In this document: positions 1 through 10,284 of the stretch, one piece after another
Position numbering within the stretch: position 1 is the stretch's first letter
Layout of the letters: the number at the start of each line of letters is the position of its first letter
Assembly (NCBI GenBank): GCA_033398695.1
Contig: CM065805.1
Location: 163,657,787-163,721,786 of the forward strand
Reading direction: 5' to 3'
From: Orobanche coerulescens
Lineage: Eukaryota > Streptophyta > Magnoliopsida > Lamiales > Orobanchaceae
Length of the DNA: 64,000 bases
Program-made: the position numbers and the translations under genes
Notes under the pieces: generated by a model
The model's input: the letters and a program-made list of their open reading frames with translations, nothing else
Database searches by the model: none
What the model was told of the DNA's origin: nothing

Positions 1-2280
1 ATGCAAATCGATATGCTCATCAACATGAACAACAGAACATGAACGACAATATGACAAATCCACTAAGACGACCTCATGTTTGACAACATGAAAGACAATA
101 CGCATGATCAAATCACTAACCCTAACTAAATCGATATAAGATACTTGCCTCGAGTCCTTCGGGAGAAATCTCGATATCAAACCATCACCGACGATTATCC
201 GCAATGCTCGGCGATCCAAACGTATCATGGACTACAGGTAATCATATCCTCGTCTTTACCATAATGTAACGTCGATACCTGAGTATGCCAATAACCGAAA
301 TAAATCATATACATTATGATTAAACTCCCATAATTGGAATGACAACATATAATCATTGCTATATGCATTATAAACGAAATGAAACTGAAACCATTCATTA
401 AACATTATAACTGAGCAAGTAATAACTTGCCTCGATACCGATACGATGATGATGAAGCCGCTACCAGTCACAATGCCTTCGTCTACGAGCTCCTCGGCCC
501 TGACCATGCAATTCACGAACACGCTCAAACACGACCGCAACATCCGGATATAATCGCCGATCAATAATCTCAACCTATCGAAGTAATCAAATAACATACA
601 TCCGATAACAATCTACAACCGACAAAACTAACCAATCGAACTCAACGGTTCAACACAACCTCGAATAAACGCAGTCAGAACAAACCAAATCAAACCATCA
701 CGAATTCATAACCGAAACAGAATATATTACCCTGCCTGTTGACTTAGCGCACGTTAATCTCTTACCGTAGCGTGCGCTAAGTTGTTCCCGATAGCGTGCG
801 CTAGCCAGTAGGCTTAGCGTGCGCTAATGACGTGCAGTTACATGCATTTCGGATACCGATCAACATATGGCGATTATCAAAAACTCTAAGTGATTCTGAA
901 CCATGTTCATAGCTATCAAACAACGAAATCCAATATCCTTTAACATATAGGTAATCATCCGACTTTTAATTCAAGTCATATATTCATATTTCATCTTCCT
1001 CAATATCAACAACCTAAACACCAAGAACTCATAATCATGCCATGTTCACCATCATATGAAGAAACCAACAACAACAACATCAAAGATCCGAATTGAAGGA
1101 AGACATTAGCCAACATATCTCTTTGAAGATAAACAACACATTCGAAACCATCCAATTCATATCAATATCTTCATATCAACAATAACATCATCATAATCTG
1201 GTAATCCAACTCATAATCATACTTATAAACTTGTTTATATGATAATCATCAGCTCAAGAACATCATATACAATCCAAAACGAAATCTCAATGTGAAGAGT
1301 AATTACCTTTTTGAAGGAATGGATTGATTTACAAGGTTGAATCCATTTCCAAGAATCGCCAATGATTTCAAGCTTCAATTGTTGTTATGGATGATTAACT
1401 CCACCTTAATCCAGTGTTTGGAACCTCAAATACTTCTCAAGGCTCTCTCTATCGGCTCACATGAAGAAATGGATGAAAATGACGAAAAATAGCCAACTGC
1501 ACTTATATATATACTGTACATTATTAACGTACGCTAACATCTTCAATTAACGTGCGTTACACACTTAGCGTACGCTAACTGACTTTGTTAGCGTGCGCTA
1601 TCGCAGCCTGCAGGCTGCGGCCGTACATGTACTTACGTACGTAATGTACATGCATTAGCGTACGTAACTTACACTGTCTAGCGTACGCAAGTCCTTGCAT
1701 TTAGCGTGCGCTAATACCAGTTGACTTGCTACAGTCTACACCTACCATGAAGATGCTCGTGACCCCACATGCCGAAAGCAACCAATAAAGCGAAGATTCC
1801 CTGTTGACCGATATACAGTTAGCGTGCGCTAATCAACATGCATTAGCGTGCGCTAACACTACATTACAACATCCGTTGACTTAGCAGAACGTGCGCCGAA
1901 AGTGGCCTGGTCCACGCGTAGATTCCTTCCGATCGGACTGCATTAGCGTGCGTTATCTTATATCCGTAGCATGCGCTAAACTTGCACGATAGTGTGCGCT
2001 ACTCATGATTATTAGCGTGCGCTAATAATGTTACACTTAGCCATTTTCAGCTATCCTCGTCCAACATCTCGACATACCAAATATGAACATACGGTATACT
2101 GAATACATTACTCAACACATTATATCCTCGAATACAATTGTCGACCAATACGACAATTATACCAATACTGACATCTCAGTCCTTCATTTATCTTATCCAT
2201 ACTGTACAGATTCCACGCTGTGCAACATAACTCGGATAAAATAACATTAAACAATAGTAGTAGAAATTCCGGATATTACA
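1..2280 (-). mobile_element. Partial gypsy-type LTR, right end present
   Basis: This stretch ends in GGATATTACA like the complete solo LTR at 20583-22964, and it carries the same motif (arms TTAGCG and CGCTAA around a 2-bp centre) in two clusters, about 740-835 and 1525-2035. On the minus strand a TATA-like TATATATAAG lies at about 1504-1513, directly downstream of the larger cluster. The start (expected TGTAACAC) lies left of the window, so it cannot be told whether this is a solo LTR or one end of a full element. The base pairs after it (TATTG, 2281-2285) would be the target duplication. No coding sequence is visible. It sits inside the CACTA element. Confidence 0.7.
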
Positions 2281-3275
2281 TATTGTACATTGTGTGTCCA
2301 CACTTTTGCTATTATTGAGAAACAGATGTTCTTATAGCATGTTGAGAGATAGATATTCTGACATTTTATCGTATTTTCTCATTATAGCATTGACAAAAGG
2401 GCTGAAAAGTTCAAATCATGTCCAAATAAACGGGCATGATTCTTTGTATACTAACCAACAGAGGTCTCAAGATACTGATGACGAATTCCACGAGCAACAT
2501 GTTGGTCCTCAAGCTATGAATAATATATAAATGTAGAGTATTGATCTATCGCTTTTCGTGAAGTGGTTGAGATATTTTTTATCTCGGGTCTGTTAAATAT
2601 AATTTAATCTAGAGTTTTCCTCTTTTGAATTTTAATTAGATTTAAATAGATTTAAAAGGCATGTTTTGAGATTATATATTGTGGGATATTGTGGTTTCCT
2701 TCCCAACATGAAGTTACTACAAGCTCTAAAAGTGGGACATATGGTTATTGTCTATCTTAATTCATGGTGTAGTAACTAGACTGTGTAGTTTTGATTGGAT
2801 CGTCATTTTTTGGACAAATTTTATATGACCAAGTTGCTTATCTGACGCAGCAGTTGTAGTCGCTTATTTGACAACTTTCCCCATGCACTATGTTGTTTCA
2901 TTGTTAGCTATATATATTTAGTTCTTCCAATTAAGTATGTTAAATTTAGCCTTATTAAAGTTTGCTAATACTATATTATATATATCCTTGTAGAAATAAC
3001 AAAGAGAAAAAGAAGTAAAAGGATTGCAAATAATACTAAAAGAAGAGAGCAATCTATTTTTTATGGTGACCAAGAGGTAGGTGAAAATACCAATGAGTTG
3101 GTTAATGAACAACATGATGATTCCCAAGGTACGCTTGAGCATGTAAACACATGTTATTACAAATATAAATTTGTCATTTATGTTCAGGTTATGTACTTTA
3201 CTTGCAATGATATTCCTAATTGTTTTTCTACTTGTAGGTGATGTTTTTGAACAACCTAAAGCTAGAGGCTATACT

Positions 3276-5587
3276 TGTAACACCCCAAACTAGGCGGATA
3301 TTACGGTGCTGTGGACCCCCGACTGGGACCCACCAGGCGGATGAAAATGAATGAATTACACAGGGTGAATGTAGTACCGAACCACATTACAACAATAATT
3401 AATCCGATGAGGAGTTTAGTTACAACACACCAGGACAATACCGAATACTAGTGTATTTTATATGAAGATAAAATACACAACACTGAATGAAACGGAGTAT
3501 TCAAATGAAAGCCTGCAGCGGAAAATAAAGGACAATAACATGAATAACTGAAAGATCGGGGGCCCCTACTAGTATCACTAGGACTCCTCGACATCAACAT
3601 GCTATTCCCGTGCGTTTGCCTTGCCATGACCTGAAAAAAACAAAATCCCCAAACGGGGTCAGTTACAAAGAACAACAATCCTCAAGGGTTGAAAATACAC
3701 AATCATGATTAACTGAAGTTATGAAATATTCTTAGTTATGAATTACGCTGAAGAGGAGTATCATAGTACGCCCGTAATGTTCTGTGCAAGTGTACAACAC
3801 CCGTCCGTGTACCTAATTAGTCTCACGGTGTAACGCTTTCCCGTGTGCACGGTCTAATGTATCGGTGAACCCAATACATAACCATTATGTGCCCGACTAA
3901 AAATTCCACACAGCCACACCCGGCCACGCAATATGAACCCAGAAGTTCACATGAACGAGAATGACCATAATGAATATCAATGAATAATAATTAGACAAGG
4001 CCAAGAATGACTCACCGAGATGAGAGTAATAATGAAATGAATGATAGCTCAACGAAAAGATTGAAACTGTCGTTCCTTATGACTGAAGTGATTAATTGAC
4101 AATAACAAGTTTTAATATGATTAATACAATGATGAATGAGTTATGATTATGAATGATCAACAACAAAAGGTATGAATATCCTTTTAACCGAGTAAGAATT
4201 AACTTACACAACACCGGCGACAATTATCCTTCCACGAACAACGTCCTAATTGAGATATCGGTCGCTCGAACAACCTTAAATAATACAATATCCAACAATC
4301 CGTTCAATATACGAATCAAACACGAATATAACGAACTCAAAACGTCGATACGATAAAACTAAGTCCATTGAGGCATTAAAACAAACACGTTGCGTCCAAA
4401 CTCCGATTGTTTACAATCAAACTTCAATATATCAATATCAAATCCCCCAAGAAGTGTTTCAAACCAACAAAACATCTTCAATATGATTAATAATCCAAGA
4501 CGAATATCCGAAAACGTGATTATAACAACAATTAGTCGAAAATCCCCAATTCCAACTCGATTTTCAAGGTGTTCTTGAATAATTCCTCAATAATCCAATG
4601 AATCCTTATACAAACTCATAATCATATACATATCCCTTCATATAACATGATTATAACGTCCAAAATATCATATCTCAACACAAAATCGAAGTCCAAAGTG
4701 TTGAAGGAATTACCTCTTGAAGATCCAAGTATTTTAATCCGAAGAACACGCGTTAGATTGATTATCCGGGCTTCACGATCGAAAGGAGATGAAGAAAATC
4801 AAACACTCAAATGATGATTGATGAAGAAAACTCTCCCTCAAGCTTTCTCTCTCGGTTGAAGGTGAAGAAAAGGGAGAGAAATGGCTGAAATTCTGAAAAA
4901 AAAAACGAATTTATAGGGGTTGACTCGGCTGACAGACTCGACCGTGTCCGCCTGACACGGCTGGCGCGGCACTGCCGGCAGGAACTCGACCGTGTCCCGC
5001 TTGACACGGCCGCGGCGCCAGGCCTACCGACATGACTTTGTCATGGCGCTCGGCAATGACTCGACCGTGTCCCGAACATGGTCGGCCTCTCAGCGATCGA
5101 TTCCGCTTATCCGAAGGGTTCGACTCGGCCGTGCTGCACGACACGGTCCTGAGGCAGAGACTTCGGCAATTCCGTACGAGTACGGCACGGGCCGTGTCGG
5201 ACGACACGGCCGAGTTCGGTCGGCAGTGATCGGCCCAAAAACTGAAAAATGAGCGGGTGAGCTAAAACGACCATAACTCTCTCGTCCGGACTCCGATTGA
5301 CTCACCGTTTGAACCATTGGAAAGCTAATTCGATGCTCTATAATATTGCAAAGATTTAGAATTTTTGGAGTTACCAAAAATTAATGGTGATCTAACAAAG
5401 TCGAACTCATATGAGGAAAGTTGAAACAATGAACAATAACGATACACAACTCGAAGTTTTTCCGAACGGTGAACACGGTGAATGAATATGATTGATGAAT
5501 GATTATAAATGAGTGAAAATCCACTGAGTGACAATCACCGAATGAAATTATTGAATGATAATGACTGAATTACAACCGGGTATTACA
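3276..5587 (-). repeat. Element 1, left LTR (3' LTR on the minus strand)
   Basis: Length 2312 bp, starting TGTAACACCCC and ending GGGTATTACA on the plus strand. On the minus strand a TATA box (TATAAAT, 4909-4915) is preceded by a GC-rich block (about 4916-5230) with inverted-repeat units whose arms are CGACCGTGTC and GACACGGTCG. The polypurine tract of the minus-strand element (5588-5610, a run of G then TGTA) adjoins this LTR. Compared with the right LTR it is nearly identical except in the GC-rich block. Confidence 0.92.
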
Positions 5588-5610
5588 TACACCCCCCCCC
5601 CCCTTAAAAG
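5588..5610 (-). other. Polypurine tract of element 1
   Basis: On the minus strand this reads CTTTTAAG followed by a long G run and TGTA, directly before the 3' LTR, the position where plus-strand DNA synthesis is primed in LTR retrotransposons. The G run is long, so its exact length in the assembly may be unreliable. Confidence 0.7.
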
Positions 5611-5980
5611 AGTTTCGTCCCCGAAACTAAGGGTCAAACAACTCGGGATAACTCTCCCGCATACTATCCTCGGTTTCCCAAGTAGCCTCTTCGACTCCGT
5701 GTCTAGACCACTAAATCTTGACCAAAGGGATCGACTTATTCCTCAACTGTTTGATTCGCCGCTCCAACACTCGTATAGAATGCTCCTCGTACGAATGATC
5801 ATCCGCGATCTCGATTTCATCGAACTGAAGTATGTGACTCGGGTCGGCAACAAACTTCCGCAACTGAGAGACATGAAACACATTATGAATTCGGCTCAAA
5901 GCCGGAGGTAAAGCCAATCGATAATCTAACTCGCCTACTCGATCCAAAATTTCAAACGGTCCAATGAATCTCGGACTCAA
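5600..5980 (-). pseudogene. Element 1 integrase C-terminal and chromodomain-like tail
   Basis: The minus strand encodes PRFIGPFEILDRVGELDYRL and LSRIHNVFHVSQLRKFVAD, the conserved C-terminal region of plant gypsy integrases, then IPLVKI, a stop, and SRHGVEEATWE, which resembles the end of a chromodomain-like tail. The stop stands where related copies have an aliphatic residue. In live elements this tail binds chromatin and guides insertion. It is followed within 20 bp by the polypurine tract. Confidence 0.75.
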
Positions 5981-6016
5981 CTTCCCCCGTTTTCCGAAAC
6001 GGAAAATACCTCGACT

Positions 6017-7440
6017 CTAGGATACCTTGACCAAAACATGGTCACCCGTCTCGAACTCTAGTGGTCGACGACGATTATCTGCATATGATTTCTGTCGACT
6101 CTGAGCTGTCAACATACGACTCTTGATCAAAGCTACCTTCTCCCGGGCGGCTATAAGCATATCGGGCTCGGTGCCGATTGATTCTGACAAGTCATCCCAA
6201 CATAAAGGAGATCGACAACGACGACCGTACAAGGCTTCGTAAGGTGCCATCTTAATGGAGGCATATCAACTATTATTATACGTGAACTCGATCAGTGGTA
6301 GTTGGGCTTCCCAATCGTCCTTCCAATCGAGGACGCAAGCTCTCAACATGTCCTCTAATGTTTGTATAGTCCTCTCTGATTGTCCGTCGGACTGAGGATG
6401 AAAGGCGGTACTGAGATTGAGCTGAGTTCCCATAACATGATGAACTGATTTCCAAAAATGTGACACAAACCGTCCGTCACGATCGGAAACGATACTTTTA
6501 GGAGTACCGTGCAGTCTCACTATCTCTTTGATGAATAACTGGGCAAGTCTCTCGGGACCCCACGTATCCTTGATCTCAAGGAAATGAGCTGATTTAGTTG
6601 AGCGGTCCACAATCACCCAGATCGCATTCATGCCACGACGACTCGTCGGCAAACTCGTGATGAAATCCATAGAAATGTCTTCCCACTTCCATTCTAGAAT
6701 AGGGAGCGGTATCAGCATACTCGCCAGTCGCTGAGGTTCCATCTTGACTTGTTGACAGGTTAAGCATATCGAAACAAATTCTGCGACTTCTCGCTTCATA
6801 TTACTCCACCAGTAATTTTGTTTCAAGTTCTTGTACATCTTGCTAGACCCCGGATGAACAGAATAAGGGGTAGCATGAGCTTCTCTCAAAATAGAGTTTT
6901 TCAACTCGTCATTCGCCGGTACACACATCCGATTCCTAAATCTCAAAAGTCCATCCTCGTGGATCACGAATCCAGGGGCTTTCCCCTGAGCCACATCCTC
7001 ACGAATGCGCAACAATGCTGGGTCTGAACCCTGATTCTCCCTGATTGCATCCTCAAGAGATGATGAAATCTCTAACATACAAAGCTGTCCCTGAACTCGC
7101 TGAAGCCAGACCTCGATCTCGGGTCTAAGGAATTCCTGTTGGAGCTCCTTTTGAATTGTTAAACGAGCAAGCATCTGTTCCTGAACGGACTTACGACTCA
7201 AGGCGTCGGCGACAACGTTCGCCTTGCCCGGGTGGTAAAGGATATCGATATCAAAATCATTGATTAGTTCCCACCACCGCCGCCTCTGTCGCATATTTCA
7301 CTCCTTGTGAGTAAATATATACTTCAATTCTTGTGATTGGTGAAGATCTGACAGGTGATACCATAAAGGCAATGACGCCAAATCCCCAACGCGAAAACCA
7401 CGGCTGCAAGCTCCAGGTTGTGGGTTGGATAATTAACCGG
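6017..7440 (-). pseudogene. Element 1 RNase H (C-terminal part) and integrase
   Basis: The minus strand reads RNase H remnants ([11 protein letters not shown] near 7420; DILYHPGKANVVADALSRK near 7220), then an integrase with an HHCC zinc-binding region (HATPYSVHPGSSKMY ... CLTCQ) and a DDE core: MDFITSLP, SDRDGRF and SERTIQ supply the acidic residues. A continuous 342-codon frame covers 6266-7294. The next frame (6017-6250, APYEALYGRRCRSPL) is separated by one stop. The RNase H N-terminal part is missing. In an active element the enzyme cuts the RNA of the hybrid and joins cDNA to target DNA. Confidence 0.88.
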
Positions 7441-8240
7441 CTAATCCGAGGAAACATCGGATCTACTTAATATCTTTAAGAGGTTGCCAATCTCGGATAG
7501 TCTCCGACTTCTGAGGGTCGACACGAACTCTGACAGATGAAATTACACGCCCGAGAAAGTCACTTCGGACCTCCAGAATTCACATTTGGAAAACTTTCCA
7601 TAAAGTTGCTCTCGTCTCAACACGTAGAGAACCTGATGAAGATGAACCTCGTATTCCTCTCGGCTACGAGAATAAATCAAAATGTCGTCGATGAAGAAAA
7701 CAACAAACTGATCCAAAAAGTCGATGAAAACCCGATTCATTAACCCCATGAATACCACATGTGCAATAGTTAGCCCGAACGGCATAACTACGAACTCATA
7801 ATGACCATAGCGTGTATGAAATGCTGTCCTCGCGATATCCGACTCTCGAATCCGCAACTGGTGATATCCAGATCTTAAGTCGATCCTGGAAAATACTGAG
7901 GCTCCCTGAAGTTGATCTAAAAGATCATCAATACGGGGTAAAGGATACTACTCTTGATCATCACCCTGTTCAACTCCTGGTAATTTATACACACACGAGA
8001 CGAGCCATCCTTCTCCTTGACAGATCACACTGGTGCTCCTCACGGGGACGCAATCGGTCGAAGATAACCTTCCTCGAACTATTCTTCAAGTTGAATCTTC
8101 AACTCCTGCATTCTGGTCGGGGCCATCCGATACGGTGCCTTCGATAAAGGGGACGACTGCTCAACTCACTCCCGAATTCCCTACTCTATGTGAAGGCAAC
8201 CAGATAACTCGCGGAAATACATCGTCAATCGATGACAATG
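7440..8240 (-). pseudogene. Element 1 reverse transcriptase, broken
   Basis: The longest frame (7543-7857) contains [16 protein letters not shown] and the catalytic FIDDILIYS motif (YxDD class). Upstream fragments at 7860-8240 correspond to the fingers region but carry frameshifts. Compared with element 2, sequence is lost between QKSETIRDW (about 7500) and the RNase H block: the segment matching [16 protein letters not shown] of element 2 is absent, roughly 300 bp. It cannot encode a working enzyme. Confidence 0.85.
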
Positions 8241-8244
8241 ATAC

Positions 8245-8660
8245 CACGAATGATTGAACATTTCGATTGCCCTAGAATGGTCAATCGATAAAAAGAGATA
8301 CCAATAATGATTGAACAACTCGATTGCCTTAGAAAGGCCAATCGATGAAGATGATACAAGGAATGTTTGAATAACTCGATTGCCCTAGAAAGGCCAATCG
8401 ATGAAAATGATACAATGAATGATTGAATAACTCGATTGCCTTAGAAAGGCCAATCGATGGAAATGATACAAGGAATGATTGAATAACTCGATTGCCCTAG
8501 AAAGGCCAATCGTTGAAAATGATACAATGAATGATTGAATAACTCGATTGCCTTAGAAAGGCCAATCGATGGAAATGATACAAGGAATGATTGAATAACT
8601 CGATTACCTTAGAAAGGCCAATCGATGAAAATGATATAAGGAATGATTGAATAGTTCGAT
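8245..8660. repeat. 56-bp minisatellite inside gypsy pol
   Basis: About seven copies of a unit containing CTCGATTGCC, AGAAAGGCCAATCGATG and a TGATTGAATAA tail. CGATTGC starts at 8264, 8321, 8377, 8433, 8489, 8545, 8601 and 8657, so the period is 56 (first step 57). Since 56 is not a multiple of 3, the expansion destroys the pol frame between protease and RT. Element 2 has single-copy coding sequence at the matching place. Units show alternating CCCTAG and CCTTAG variants, which suggests higher-order duplication. Confidence 0.93.
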
Positions 8661-9018
8661 TGCGGAATTTCTCTGCTTCCGCCATAATAGCAATTCTACT
8701 GGAACAACGGGGATTACTTCCCTGAAGCACACATTCGACAACCAACGACGGAAAGATAGCGACCAAACGCTAACAAACACTGAGGATAGTATCAAGACGG
8801 TTAAACCAACTAATACCGAAAATTACATCGTCCTAAGATAAGTTCACCACGATTAGATCCATCAACCAATCGCGGTCATTAAGCTTAATTCGGTATGATT
8901 CCGAAAATTCTTCCATCGTCAGGTAGACCGATGGTATGAGGTCCACAAGCAATAGGACTATCCCGAAATAAGTCTATTCAAGCATGATTCGAAAATGAAT
9001 GAATGCGGTGTACCAGAA
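8661..9018 (-). pseudogene. Element 1 protease region
   Basis: Fragments on the minus strand match the retropepsin region of element 2 ([16 protein letters not shown] there; DDVI followed by a similar degenerate stretch here) and continue to VECVLQGSNPRCSS. Stops are frequent. It joins gag upstream and the minisatellite downstream. In a live element this protease would process the polyprotein. Confidence 0.55.
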
Positions 9019-9830
9019 TCAAAAGGTACACACAAGTTGAAATAAAATTACGAGTATACCTGAAATCATTCGGGCCACCAGATCGTCGATCCTCCTCATC
9101 ATATGAATCTGGGACTTGTCGGTCCCCGAACCGGACGCTCCCGTCTGATAAGTACGAGCTCCAACTCTATTTGCTTCCATTGTCTTAAACGACGATGACA
9201 AAGCAGTCTGATTCTGAAACACTGGTTGCTTCGGGGCTTGGGATGCCGCCGGAGCCGACTTGGAGTCCTTTCGGCAAAAACGGGCCTTATGTCCAAAATT
9301 CCCACAATTATAGCACGTGATGATCTCCTCGACACTTGGTGCTGACATGACCAAGATCCCCACAGTTATAACAGGTGATGGCTGCATTGGCCGCTCGTGA
9401 CTGAGATCCCGCACGATTATGCGCCGTAGGAGGTCGCTCAGAAACGATAGGACTCACACGAGGCTTCTTGAAGGTTGACTGACCGCTTTCGGATTGATTA
9501 CGCTTCGTTGATTTCTTGCTGACAAATGGAGGTTGTTGTTCAGCACTTTCCTTAGCAGCTGGCTCATACGGGAGAGTTCTCTCGATTAATCCGGTCAGAG
9601 TGGCGCAATGATGATTGAGCAACTGCACATGGGTCATCATGGCCTGCATAAAAGTGAGTGGATCAACCCGAACATCTTCTGATCGAGCCGAGTCCTGGGC
9701 ACGATTTCCCGGCAGCGAGTGATTATTTCTCGGGTTTCGGTCCGCACCGCGGCCTCTCCCCGTGCATCCCCTGACGGTTCTCTCCATACTGAAGTAGGAA
9801 GATCGCATAATGATTATATTTCCCGCATGA
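9019..9830 (-). pseudogene. Element 1 gag, shortened, with two zinc knuckles
   Basis: The minus strand encodes VRVDPLTFMQAMM, then LLNHHCATLTGLIERTLPYE and two CCHC knuckles, CYNCGDLGHVSTKC and CYNCGNFGHKARFC, in two overlapping frames separated by a frameshift near 9310-9410. The part between MQAMM and LLNHHC that in element 2 holds the capsid core (AYYLGKSAHSWWLSL and neighbours) is missing, so this gag could bind RNA but not form a normal particle. A pointer to non-autonomous status. Confidence 0.82.
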
Positions 9831-10268
9831 TTAGCACGTTATGATTATGTCATGAGATGATGAAAATGAGTATACATGCTCTAACTTAGTGATTATATGA
9901 ATGATTTACTGAAGTTACATGATTATCTGATGAAATTCTTGAAATGATTATCTTGAATAACTTAACAAGATTGATAATATGATTATCCAGATTGACAACT
10001 GAGTAATGAAATGAATTGAGTAATTAATGAGTTAACATGATCGTCCTAATCACAATGAATGATGATGTTTGAGGATTGTTAAATGATGAATGATGAATGA
10101 ATGACTATTGCCAGAAATTATACCATGGCGTTAGAAGTCTTACAGTTCTTTCGGTCTGATTGGCTCGGCATCTGCACAGGTCACACGTGACGCGAAAGTC
10201 CAATGATACTAGTCCGATGACGATGATTTCAAATGAGACATGACTCGGAAGGTAGTATTCAAAACCAC

Positions 10269-10280
10269 GCTCCGATACCA
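10269..10280 (-). other. Primer binding site of element 1
   Basis: On the minus strand TGGTATCGGAGC lies four bases after the LTR boundary (10285). It matches the usual plant site complementary to the 3' end of initiator tRNA-Met (TGGTATCAGAGC) except for one G in place of A. Element 2 has the same variant, so the change is a family feature rather than decay of one copy. Confidence 0.85.
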
Positions 10281-10284
10281 ACTC

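Noticed and set aside
2294..2530. 78-codon frame considered as an independent small gene
   Set aside because: The part after about 2390 reads as an exon of the CACTA TNP1-like gene (acceptor ATTATAG); the first part is intron.
5591..5603. Long C run considered as a G-quadruplex element
   Set aside because: It is the polypurine tract of element 1 and its length may be an assembly effect. The C run at 53680-53694 has no partner runs nearby.
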